Below, in pieces: positions 15,864-24,219 of a stretch of DNA of 64,000 nucleotides; the first letter of the stretch is position 1; each line of letters starts with the position of its first letter. Origin of the DNA: an uncultured bacterium. Its GTDB lineage: Bacteria; Cyanobacteriota; Vampirovibrionia; Gastranaerophilales; Gastranaerophilaceae. The notes beneath the pieces were generated by a model, which ran no database searches, was not told the DNA's origin, and saw only the letters and a program-made list of their open reading frames with translations. The position numbers and the translations under genes were made by a program. Where the stretch lies: the NCBI GenBank assembly GCA_949294335.1, contig CASFGO010000013.1:62001-126000 (forward strand), written 5' to 3'.

Positions 15864-16877
15864 ATGCTAATTGTAATGAGAGAACATGCTTCACAGGCTT
15901 GTGTTGATAAAGTAATTAATTTTATTGAAAGTAATGGATTTGAAACTCACTTATCAACGGGGAAATTACATACAGTAATTGGAGCTGTAGGTGACAAAGT
16001 TATTGACCCTAGAAATATTGAATTACTTGACGGAGTTCAAGAAGTAATTAAAGTTTCATCAGGTTTCAAACTTACAAGTAGAATGTTCCAATCAGAAGAT
16101 TCAATTATTGAAGTTAATGGAGTTAAATTTGGTGGGAAATATACAGGTATAATTGCTGGGCCTTGTACAATTGAAAGCTATGACCAAATGGATAAAACAG
16201 CAGAAGCTCTATCAAAATCTAATGTTAAAATTTTAAGAGGTGGAGCATTTAAACCTAGAACTTCACCTTATGCATTCCAAGGATTAGGAGAAGAAGGGTT
16301 AAAGATTATAAGAAGTGTAGCAGATAATCATGGAATGGCAGTAACTTCTGAAATTATGGATACATCTCAACTTGACTTATTTGAAAAGTATGTTGATATT
16401 TACCAAATAGGTGCTAGAAACATGCAAAATTATAATTTACTAAAAGAAATGGGACATGTTAATAAGCCAATTGTGTTAAAAAGAGGTTTATCTGCAACAT
16501 TTGAAGAATTATTATTATCTGCTGAATATATCTTATCAGGTGGAAATCGTGAAGTAATTCTTTGCGAAAGAGGAATCAGAACATTTGAAAAATATACTAG
16601 AAACACTCTTGATTTATCAGCAATTCCAGTAATAAAAAAATTAAGTCACTTACCAATAATAATAGATCCAAGTCATGGAACAGGATTAAGAGATAAAGTT
16701 GCACCTATGTCAAGAGCAAGTGTTGCAGCTGGATGTGATGGACTTATAATAGAAGTTCATTATAACCCTGAAGTAGCTATATGTGATGGGGCACAATCTT
16801 TATACCCTGAGCAATACGACGAATTATACAAAGAACTAAAACAAATTGCACCAATTGTTAATAAAGAGATATATTAA
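15864..16877 (+). CDS. aroF: 3-deoxy-7-phosphoheptulonate (DAHP) synthase
   Basis: Condenses phosphoenolpyruvate and erythrose-4-phosphate, the first step of the shikimate pathway. Residues 1-70 form a ferredoxin-like regulatory domain (MLIVMREHASQACVDKVINF). The catalytic TIM barrel follows: GIIAGPCTIES near residues 94-104, LRGGAFKPRTSPYAFQG, then QIGARNMQN, KRGLSA, and IIDPSHGTG near residues 270-278. The length of 337 fits the KDO8P-synthase-like type I-beta subfamily. The frame could open at TTG 15852, but ATG 15864 lies after GGAAG and gives the normal family start. Feedback control through the N-terminal domain is known for relatives and is inferred here. Confidence 0.95.
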   Translation: MLIVMREHASQACVDKVINFIESNGFETHLSTGKLHTVIGAVGDKVIDPRNIELLDGVQEVIKVSSGFKLTSRMFQSEDSIIEVNGVKFGGKYTGIIAGPCTIESYDQMDKTAEALSKSNVKILRGGAFKPRTSPYAFQGLGEEGLKIIRSVADNHGMAVTSEIMDTSQLDLFEKYVDIYQIGARNMQNYNLLKEMGHVNKPIVLKRGLSATFEELLLSAEYILSGGNREVILCERGIRTFEKYTRNTLDLSAIPVIKKLSHLPIIIDPSHGTGLRDKVAPMSRASVAAGCDGLIIEVHYNPEVAICDGAQSLYPEQYDELYKELKQIAPIVNKEIY

Positions 16878-16921
16878 TTATTGTTAAAATTAAACTCATA
16901 ATTAGCAAAAAAAAATATTAT

Positions 16922-18172
16922 ATGCTTTATACCAATATGGTAAATTTTGTGCAACCTAATATTAATGTTAATTATTCAAAAAATTATAATATAACTAACC
17001 ATTATATTAATAATTCTCTTTTGCACAAAGCAACACCACAAAATGATATATTTTTTAAAGGTTTAAGCAAACCATATAACTTGTCTAAAGCAAAAAAACA
17101 AGAAGATATTCCTGAAGATGCAAATATATTCTTGTTTAACTGCAAAAATACAGTAAATTTACCCGAAGGTCGCTCCGCTAAAGAATGTATTCTGTCAGAT
17201 AAAGGTTTTGGGTTTTGGTCAAAATTTTTTAATGGAGAAGACGGCAATATAATGTTATTAAGGAAAAATGATGTTGAATATGCTCACGGAGATTTAACAG
17301 GAGATAACAGAACTTGCGGAGTAATTGAAGTTGATAACTCCAATGTTAATCAAATTGATAATGTGACAAATGTTAGATTAAAAAACAATGCTAATGTTAA
17401 TTTTATTGATAAAGTCGATGAAATAGATGCATTTGACTCTACAATGGGAGATGTTTCTATAAAAGGAGCAATACACCTTAATGGAAATACAAAATCTGAC
17501 AAACTAAAAGCTTTTACTGTAGTAGCTTATCCAGGGGATAAAATAGGAAAAGTTGAATCTACATTCTTGGCTTGCAAAGAAAACTTAAATAAGTCAAATA
17601 CTTTTTCAGAAGTTGATGATGCTTACGCAGAATCAGGAGCAGATATTACACAAGGAAAAATAAAGAAATTAAAAACAAAAGATTTAATATTTAACAACTC
17701 ACTTGGTGGCGAAATTGATGCTGCTTATGGTATAGAATTTAACAATTCAGCAGTTGACCACTTAAAACTAAATTGCGTAAAAAAAATGACTGGTTGTAAA
17801 ATTAAAAAATTTGATTTGAACAATACTTCAAATGAACTTAAATTTTATGATAAAGTTCAAATTGATGAACTTAACTTAAATAATGACGAATCAACATTCT
17901 TTATATTCCCAAAACAAGAATGGGGAGAAAAAACAAATAACTATATAAAAACAATAAATATAAAAACAATGCCACCTTATGAAAATCCTAGACCAAAATT
18001 AAAAATACAAGGTGATATTGATATTGAAAAAGTTGTATTCCACAATAGCCCTGGTAGATTAGAATTAACAAGAGCTGAAGATCCAGATAGAAAAATAAAA
18101 GTCATAAATGGATACGTAAAATATAACGTACCACCTGATCCGGTTCCTGATTGTGATGATTTAGATTTATAA
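16922..18172 (+). CDS. Unknown FKG-type protein with beta-helix-like repeats
   Basis: 416 residues. An FKG segment (NDIFFKGLSK) lies at residues 41-50. The middle, residues 130-330, is made of short irregular beta repeats rich in Asn and Asp (VNQIDNVTNVRLKNNANVN), suggestive of a right-handed beta-helix. The C-terminus is Pro/Asp-rich (PPDPVPDCDDLD). No signal peptide is recognised. No ribosome site is visible, and an in-frame ATG at 16937 is an alternative start. The fold suggests a surface, adhesive or carbohydrate-related protein. The function is not assigned. Confidence 0.6.
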   Translation: MLYTNMVNFVQPNINVNYSKNYNITNHYINNSLLHKATPQNDIFFKGLSKPYNLSKAKKQEDIPEDANIFLFNCKNTVNLPEGRSAKECILSDKGFGFWSKFFNGEDGNIMLLRKNDVEYAHGDLTGDNRTCGVIEVDNSNVNQIDNVTNVRLKNNANVNFIDKVDEIDAFDSTMGDVSIKGAIHLNGNTKSDKLKAFTVVAYPGDKIGKVESTFLACKENLNKSNTFSEVDDAYAESGADITQGKIKKLKTKDLIFNNSLGGEIDAAYGIEFNNSAVDHLKLNCVKKMTGCKIKKFDLNNTSNELKFYDKVQIDELNLNNDESTFFIFPKQEWGEKTNNYIKTINIKTMPPYENPRPKLKIQGDIDIEKVVFHNSPGRLELTRAEDPDRKIKVINGYVKYNVPPDPVPDCDDLDL

Positions 18173-18178
18173 AAGAAT

Positions 18179-18823
18179 TTATATATTAAATATTTTTCTT
18201 GAGCCTTCTTCGTGGTAAACTCCACCACCACAAATTGTTTCAATCACTTTTAAAGAAAATTCTCTTGCTGCATCTTGGTGGTTTAAAAAGAATTCTCTAT
18301 TGGATAAATGTTTAATTTTAAATATAGCATTTTGCATTTTATCTGCAGGAATATACAAAGAAGCGACTTCATTATCTAATAATCTTTTCATCTCTTCTTT
18401 TCTATCAGAAACCCCTTCCATAATTTCATAATAATTTCCATTTATAGCCATTATACGACCAGAAAATAAAGGTTGATTATTTTCTCTAAATAATGCTTGT
18501 GGCTCATAATTACATCTTGTTGTTAAGCTTATCTTATGCCACAAAATATTTATTGTAATTATTGTTTTTTGAGGATCATGTTCAACATAAATAGATTCTG
18601 AAGATACCCCCCTAGACGAAAATGATTTTTTCAATGACTCAATTATTGCTTTAAGATTTTCAATTGCATCATTAAAAATTTCAGCAGTATTCATAGTAGC
18701 TTTTTGATAATCCAAAAATTGTTTATACATATGAGTAGATACAAGACTAACTCTTTCTTGTATCAAAGAATTCTTTCTGTAGTTGGATTCTGTATTATCA
18801 AAATTTTCGTAATTACTAGCCAA
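18179..18823 (-). CDS. Hypothetical soluble protein
   Basis: 214 residues starting from a TTG codon; no ATG occurs in frame before residue 32. GGAG lies 11 bases upstream, a long spacing, so the start is tentative. The N-terminal 80 residues look like a helical coiled region (QERVSLVSTHMYKQFLDYQK, then AIENLKAIIESLKKSF), followed by a mixed alpha/beta part. No family is recognised. It is convergent with the FKG protein, six bases away. Confidence 0.6.
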   Translation of the reverse strand: MASNYENFDNTESNYRKNSLIQERVSLVSTHMYKQFLDYQKATMNTAEIFNDAIENLKAIIESLKKSFSSRGVSSESIYVEHDPQKTIITINILWHKISLTTRCNYEPQALFRENNQPLFSGRIMAINGNYYEIMEGVSDRKEEMKRLLDNEVASLYIPADKMQNAIFKIKHLSNREFFLNHQDAAREFSLKVIETICGGGVYHEEGSRKIFNI

Positions 18824-18951
18824 ATCTATAATTTCTCCACTATGTTCATTTTACAATCAAAAATTCTTTTTTGTAAATAATTATAAAAGATTTCTTTACA
18901 AACATGAATAGATACTAAGGTTTATTTATTTTAATTAAAATTATAAGAATA

Positions 18952-18972
18952 ATTATCATTGTTTATGATAAT
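18952..18972. promoter_or_regulatory. Perfect inverted repeat upstream of the dehydratase activase gene
   Basis: ATTATCAT, a five-base spacer (TGTTT), and ATGATAAT form a perfect 8-bp dyad 24 bases before the ATG. The right arm contains GATAAT and could overlap a -10 element, so a repressor bound here would block transcription. It is only loosely like a Fur box, and the regulator is unknown. Confidence 0.4.
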
Positions 18973-18996
18973 ATAAAGATTGAAGGAGAAAATATA

Positions 18997-20010
18997 ATGG
19001 GTTTAACATCATATTTAGGGATAGACGTAGGTTCTGTAACAACAAAACTTGCATTAGTTGATGAAAAAGGTCAATACATTGATTCTTATATGTTAAAAAC
19101 AGCAGGTAAACCTGTTGCAGCTGTTCAATTAGGTTTAAAACAGATTTTAGAACAAGCAAAATCTGCAGGAAGAAGCTACGACATAATGGGAGTAGGAACA
19201 ACAGGTAGTGGAAGAAATCTTGCAGGAGCTTTAGTAGGAGCTGATGTAATAAAAAATGAAATTACAGCTCACGCAGTCGCTGCGGCAACATATATTCCAG
19301 GAGTTCAAACAATTCTTGAAATTGGAGGACAAGATAGTAAAATTATCATCCTTAGAGATGGTATTGTTACAGATTTTGCAATGAATACAGTATGTGCAGC
19401 TGGAACTGGAAGCTTTCTTGACCACCAAGCTCAAAGGTTAAATGTTCCTATTGAAGAATTTGGAGATACTGCATTAAAATCTACAAATCCGGCTAGAATA
19501 GCAGGAAGATGTGGTGTTTTTGCGGAAAGTGATTTAATTCACAAACAACAATTAGGTTATCCTGTTGAAGATTTATTATATGGACTTTGCCAAGCATTAG
19601 TAAGAAATTATTTAAGCAACCTTGCTCTTGGAAAAGAAATCTTACCAACTGTATCATTCCAAGGTGGAGTTGCAACAAATTCTGGCATGGTGAAAGCATT
19701 TGAAGAAGAATTAAAAACAGAAATTGTTGTTCCTGATCATCACCAAACAATGGGAGCAATTGGAGCAGCATTATTAGCTATGGAAAACCATCAATATACT
19801 GAAGCTCCAACAACTTTCAAAGGTTGGGATGTTGGAAATATGCAATTCCAATCTATTACATGCCAGTGTAATGGATGCTCTAATAATTGTGAAGTAATAA
19901 CAATTATTGAAGGAGAAACAGAACATCAACATGTTGAAAATATCAAGGATATTAAAGGAAATATAATAGCTCGTTGGGGCGGAACTTGCGGAAGATGGGA
20001 TATTAATTAA
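18997..20010 (+). CDS. Acyl-CoA dehydratase activase (BadF/BadG/BcrA/BcrD ATPase family)
   Basis: 337 residues with the ASKHA ATPase fold. It has phosphate loop 1 (YLGIDVGSVTTKLALVD, residues 6-22), a second acidic loop (ILEIGGQDSKII), the conserved CAAGTGSFLD that in relatives ligates the bridging [4Fe-4S] cluster (Cys near residue 133), GRCGVFAESDLIH, and FQGGVATN. Relatives use ATP hydrolysis to drive electrons into 2-hydroxyacyl-CoA dehydratases. The tail from residue 288 carries more cysteines (CQCNGCSNNC and GGTCGRW), as in the C-termini of much larger fused activases. No dehydratase subunits are in this window, so the substrate is unknown. Start: GAAGGAG before the ATG. Confidence 0.85.
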   Translation: MGLTSYLGIDVGSVTTKLALVDEKGQYIDSYMLKTAGKPVAAVQLGLKQILEQAKSAGRSYDIMGVGTTGSGRNLAGALVGADVIKNEITAHAVAAATYIPGVQTILEIGGQDSKIIILRDGIVTDFAMNTVCAAGTGSFLDHQAQRLNVPIEEFGDTALKSTNPARIAGRCGVFAESDLIHKQQLGYPVEDLLYGLCQALVRNYLSNLALGKEILPTVSFQGGVATNSGMVKAFEEELKTEIVVPDHHQTMGAIGAALLAMENHQYTEAPTTFKGWDVGNMQFQSITCQCNGCSNNCEVITIIEGETEHQHVENIKDIKGNIIARWGGTCGRWDIN

Positions 20011-20032
20011 ACCTAATCATAAATTTATATAT

Positions 20033-20061
20033 AAAAAAGCTGAGATTATTCTCAGCTTTTT
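20033..20061. terminator. Bidirectional terminator between the activase gene and surE
   Basis: AAAAAAGCTGAG and CTCAGCTTTTTA pair around ATTATT. It follows the activase stop codon and touches the surE stop codon, serving both convergent genes. Confidence 0.8.
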
Positions 20062-20857
20062 ATTGTAAAAACCAATTACATCTATCTTCTGAACAAAATT
20101 CTTTTTCTAAATCTGCCATAAAGTTTTTCCTAGTCATTTCAAATGTAATTGGAGTTATAGATATTTTATTTTTACGAATGGTTGCAATATCAGTGTTGGC
20201 ATCTTCAGGCTCACTTATTAATTCTCCGGCCATCCAATAATAAGTTTTACCTCTGGGATCTACTCTTTTTTCATAAGTATCAGTAAACATTCTACGACCA
20301 AGTTCAGTTATTGCAATTCCTGCAATATCTTCCTTTTCTAGCCCAGGAACATTAATATTTAAAATAGTTTTGTCAGGAATTTTATATGTATCTAATTGTT
20401 TTACGACTTTTACAATAAAATCAGCAGCAACTTTAAAATCTTCAGGTTCTGAATGTAAGCTGGCAAGAGATGTTGCAATACTAGGAATTCCTAACATTGA
20501 ACCTTCTATTGCACAACTAACTGTTCCAGAATATAAAATATCTGCACCTAAATTAGGACCATGGTTTATTCCAGATATAACTAAATCAGGTTGTTCTTCG
20601 GGAGTCAAAATAGCATTTACGGCAATTTTGACACAATCTCCAGGTGTTCCTGTTGTCATCCAACATCTTTTTGCTCCGTATAATGGTTCAACTTCTTCAA
20701 CTCTTAAAGGAGTGTGCAAAGTTAATGAATGCCCTGCGGCACTTCTTTCTCTATCAGGAGCGACAACATAAACATTATAATCTGGTGATAATGCTTCTAT
20801 TAAAGCTCTAATCCCATTGGCTAATATTCCATCATCATTTGATAATAGTATGTTCAT
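20060..20857 (-). CDS. surE: 5'/3'-nucleotidase SurE
   Basis: Metal-dependent phosphatase acting on nucleoside 5'- or 3'-monophosphates, linked to stationary-phase survival. The 265 residues begin with the family signature MNILLSNDDGILANGI (metal-binding DD at residues 8-9), followed by VVAPDRERSAAGHSLT and VISGINHGPNLGADILYSGTV. The frame could open eight codons earlier, but ATG 20857 has AAAGGA at normal spacing and gives the canonical family start. It lies downstream of alaS, but a terminator intervenes. Confidence 0.95.
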   Translation of the reverse strand: MNILLSNDDGILANGIRALIEALSPDYNVYVVAPDRERSAAGHSLTLHTPLRVEEVEPLYGAKRCWMTTGTPGDCVKIAVNAILTPEEQPDLVISGINHGPNLGADILYSGTVSCAIEGSMLGIPSIATSLASLHSEPEDFKVAADFIVKVVKQLDTYKIPDKTILNINVPGLEKEDIAGIAITELGRRMFTDTYEKRVDPRGKTYYWMAGELISEPEDANTDIATIRKNKISITPITFEMTRKNFMADLEKEFCSEDRCNWFLQ

Positions 20858-20881
20858 TAAAATCCTTTCTTTATTACACAT

Positions 20882-20916
20882 AAAAAGGGGGTAAGTATAT
20901 TATAACCCCCTTTTAT
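20882..20916 (-). terminator. Terminator after alaS
   Basis: On the minus strand AAAAGGGGGT and ACCCCCTTTTT pair around an A/T loop, 18 bases after the alaS stop codon. The five-G run in the stem makes it strong. Confidence 0.8.
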
Positions 20917-20934
20917 TTTATTTAAATTAGCTTA

Positions 20935-23535
20935 TTATATACTTAATTCCTTTTCTAATTTTAAAAGGATATCATCAATTTTTGAAATATCTTTAATTCC
21001 ACCTTGTGCAAAGTTTGGTCTACCACCCCCATTTGCACCAGATGCTTTTGCTATTTCACCAACAATCTTTCCTGCATTTATACCTTTTTTAACAAAAGAA
21101 TCAGAAACTTTTGTTAAAACCATTCTAGGAGATACAAGAATTAAAATACTTTCACCAAGTTTATTTGATAAAAATTCTACCCCAGCTTTAATTGAGTCAT
21201 TATCCATTTGCTCTATTTTAGATATAAATAATTTACCACCATTTATATCTTGAGCTTTTGATATAAACGAATTAAACTTACCTCTAGCATTTTCTGATTT
21301 TAAATCTATGATTTCTTTTTGTAGAGATTTATTTTCTTCCATTATTTTTTCAACTCTTTCTTCAACTTCATCAAAGTGAACTTTGAATTTTGCAGAAAGT
21401 TTATCTATTTCTTTTATTTTGGCATTTACATATTCTAAAGCCGCATCTGATACAACAGCTTCAATTCTTCTAGTTCCTGCAGCTATTGCACATTCTGAGA
21501 TTAATTTAATTATTCGCAAATCTCCTGTGTTTCTAGCATGTGTCCCTGCACAAAATTCCTTAGAAATAGAAGGATCACCAATACTTACAACTCTTACTGT
21601 GTCACCATATTTTTCACCAAATAAAGCAACAGCACCTGTAAGTTTAGCTTTTTCAATATCCATAACTTCTGTATGAACATCTAATTTTTGATTAATCCAA
21701 TTATTGATAATATCTTCTGTTTTTTGAAGTTCATCAGGAGTCATAGCTCTTGAGAATGTAAAGTCAAATCTCATTCTGTTTTCTTCTACTTGAGAACCTG
21801 CTTGCTTAACTTCATTACCTAAAACTTTAGTTAACGCAGCTTGAAGTAAGTGTGCTGATGTGTGATGAACTCTTATTTCAGAACGTCTTTCAGCATCTAT
21901 TTCTGCTTTAACAGTTTCATTAAGAGTTATTTCACCATTAATTAATTTTGAACGATGAACATATAAATTATTAACTTTAAATGTTGTTAAAACTTCTGCC
22001 TTCATTAAATTATTTTCAATAATTCCACTATCACCAACTTGTCCACCACATTCAGCATAGAATGGAGTTTTATCAAGAACTATATCAATAAGATCATCTT
22101 CACAATCAATTGTTGCAATTATTTTTGCATCTTCGGTTGAATCTTGTTCATATCCTAAGAAATTAGTAGAACCAAATTCATTTTCAATAGCAACATATTT
22201 TAAATCATCTGTTAATGAAATCTTTTGTGTTGCAGCTTTAGCTCTATCTTTTTGTTCTTGCATTGCTTTTTTAAATCCGTCTTCATCAACTTTTAAACCA
22301 TTCTCTTCTGCTATTTCCTTTGTCAACTCAAATGGAAAACCAAGAGTATCATATAATTTAAAAGCATTTTCACCATCAATATCTTGTTTTTTAGCAATAA
22401 AGTCTTCTAATAATTTATAACCCCTATCAAGAGTTTTATTAAATCTTTCTTCTTCTTTCTTGATAGTATCAATAATCTTGTTTCTATTTTGTTCTAATTC
22501 AGGATATGCTTCTTTATAATTGTCAACAACAACGTCAACAAGTTTGTATAAGAAAGGTAATTCCATACCCAAAATTTTACCATGTCTTAATGCTCGTCTT
22601 AAAATCATTCTTAATACATAACTTCTTCCTTCATTCCCTGGAATTACACCATCAGAAATCATGAAAGAAACACATCTTACGTGATCAGTTATAATTCTAA
22701 GAGAAATATCAGTTTTTTCTGATTTTTTATATTCAACTCCTGACATTTTACATACTTCATCAAGAATAGGTCTTAATAAATCAGTTTCAAATGTTGAAGT
22801 AACTCCTTGGCAAACCATTGCAATACGTTCTAATCCCATGCCAGTATCAACATTTTTCTTTTCTAAAGGTGTGTGATTTCCTTCTTCATCTTGGAATAAT
22901 TCTGTAAATACTAGGTTCCAAATTTCCACCCATCTATCACACTCACAAGTATCAATACCACAATCAGGAGAGCATTTGAATTGTTCCCCTAAATCATAAT
23001 GGATTTCAGAACAAGGACCGCAAGAACCAGTTGCCCCTGGAGGCCCCCAGAAATTATCTTTTTTACCTTTTCTTTTTATTCTATCAGGAGAGATACCCAC
23101 ATCTTTGGTCCATATATCAAAAGCTTCATCATCTGTTTCATATATAGTTATCCAAAGTCTATCTTTATCTAATTTTAAATAATTAGTAATAAAATCCCAA
23201 GCCCAAGGAATAACTTCTTTTTTGTAATAATCACCAAAAGAGAAATTCCCTAACATTTCAAAGAAAGTATGATGTCTTGGAGTTCTACCAACATTTTCAA
23301 TATCAGAATCTTTACCGCCCGCTCTTGCACATTTTTGGCATGAAGTAGCTCTTGCAGGACTATATGGTGGCTGCTCATATCCTAAAAAAATTGGTAAAAA
23401 CTGTAACATTCCTGCAGTTGTCAACAATACTGTAGGATTATCAGGTACTAATGATGAACTTTCTACAATAGTATGTTGATGTTTTTCCTTGAAAAAATCA
23501 AGGTACATTTTTCTTATTTCACTTCCTTTAAGCAT
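20935..23535 (-). CDS. alaS: Alanyl-tRNA synthetase
   Basis: Charges tRNA-Ala. 866 residues is the usual length. The N-terminal class II catalytic core (MLKGSEIRKMYLDFFKEKHQH, GRTPRHHTFFEMLGNFSFGDYY) is followed by the tRNA-binding region. The editing domain has both zinc motifs: HHTSAHLLQAAL near residues 555-566 and CAGTHARNTGDL near residues 660-671. A C-terminal C-Ala domain ends with GANGGGRPNFAQGG. AAGGAAT lies upstream of the ATG. All four metal ligands of the editing site are present, so editing should be functional. Confidence 0.97.
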   Translation of the reverse strand: MLKGSEIRKMYLDFFKEKHQHTIVESSSLVPDNPTVLLTTAGMLQFLPIFLGYEQPPYSPARATSCQKCARAGGKDSDIENVGRTPRHHTFFEMLGNFSFGDYYKKEVIPWAWDFITNYLKLDKDRLWITIYETDDEAFDIWTKDVGISPDRIKRKGKKDNFWGPPGATGSCGPCSEIHYDLGEQFKCSPDCGIDTCECDRWVEIWNLVFTELFQDEEGNHTPLEKKNVDTGMGLERIAMVCQGVTSTFETDLLRPILDEVCKMSGVEYKKSEKTDISLRIITDHVRCVSFMISDGVIPGNEGRSYVLRMILRRALRHGKILGMELPFLYKLVDVVVDNYKEAYPELEQNRNKIIDTIKKEEERFNKTLDRGYKLLEDFIAKKQDIDGENAFKLYDTLGFPFELTKEIAEENGLKVDEDGFKKAMQEQKDRAKAATQKISLTDDLKYVAIENEFGSTNFLGYEQDSTEDAKIIATIDCEDDLIDIVLDKTPFYAECGGQVGDSGIIENNLMKAEVLTTFKVNNLYVHRSKLINGEITLNETVKAEIDAERRSEIRVHHTSAHLLQAALTKVLGNEVKQAGSQVEENRMRFDFTFSRAMTPDELQKTEDIINNWINQKLDVHTEVMDIEKAKLTGAVALFGEKYGDTVRVVSIGDPSISKEFCAGTHARNTGDLRIIKLISECAIAAGTRRIEAVVSDAALEYVNAKIKEIDKLSAKFKVHFDEVEERVEKIMEENKSLQKEIIDLKSENARGKFNSFISKAQDINGGKLFISKIEQMDNDSIKAGVEFLSNKLGESILILVSPRMVLTKVSDSFVKKGINAGKIVGEIAKASGANGGGRPNFAQGGIKDISKIDDILLKLEKELSI

Positions 23536-23695
23536 TTTTTATTCCTTCTTTTGACTAATAAGTTAATCTAATTTTACATAAAAAAAAACTAGAGGTAAAA
23601 AATATGTTTTGAATTGTAAATTTTTTTTAGAAAAACAATTGAAAAGTGTAAATATAACAGTTATAATAAGTATATATAAAGGAGTATATTTACTA

Positions 23696-24085
23696 ATGGC
23701 TGATGTATCAGCAATGTTAATGAACTTGGGCTTAATGGAGTCTGCTTTACAATCGACCCCTAAAGTTTCTACTGCAAGTGTTGATAAACTAAATCAATCT
23801 GCAAATGTACAACAAACTGGGGATTCAAAAGAGCAGGGTGTTTATGCTGTAAAAGGTGACTCTCTTTATAAAGAAGAGATGGATGCCAATACTGATGGCG
23901 TTGTCACTAATGCAGAGATGGCTCAGTATTATGCAAAAATTGCAAGTGATTATGGTGGAGAAGTTCCAACCCTTGCAAATACTACAAGCAATGTTGTTAC
24001 AACTGCTCAAGCAGCTAATACGTATATGGCAAATGAAGCCGTATATTCTGCACCATATACTTCTTTAATAGAAACAGAGGCATAA
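23696..24085 (+). CDS. Small EF-hand protein
   Basis: 129 residues from ATG 23696; a longer in-frame start at 23609 adds 29 residues that do not resemble the rest. AAAGGAG lies eleven bases before the ATG, somewhat far. Residues about 64-75 form a textbook EF-hand loop (DANTDGVVTNAE, with Asp, Asn and Asp at positions 1, 3 and 5, Gly at 6 and Glu at 12), flanked by helical EEM and MAQYYAKIA. The rest is Ser/Thr/Ala-rich. There is no signal peptide. It is probably a Ca2+-binding protein with no assigned role. A terminator follows. Confidence 0.65.
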   Translation: MADVSAMLMNLGLMESALQSTPKVSTASVDKLNQSANVQQTGDSKEQGVYAVKGDSLYKEEMDANTDGVVTNAEMAQYYAKIASDYGGEVPTLANTTSNVVTTAQAANTYMANEAVYSAPYTSLIETEA

Positions 24086-24105
24086 TTAATTAGCTAATAA
24101 ATTAT

Positions 24106-24135
24106 AAAGGAGGATAAGAAATTATCCTCCTTTTT
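24106..24135 (+). terminator. Terminator after the EF-hand gene
   Basis: AAAGGAGGATAA and TTATCCTCCTTTTT form a 12-bp stem with a short loop and a T-run on the plus strand. Confidence 0.8.
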
Positions 24136-24219
24136 GTTGTAAAGAATGATTGCTTACAAACTTTACACTAAGTCTGTTTATGCTAAAATATTGATATTAA
24201 GGGAAGAAGGAGAAGGATT

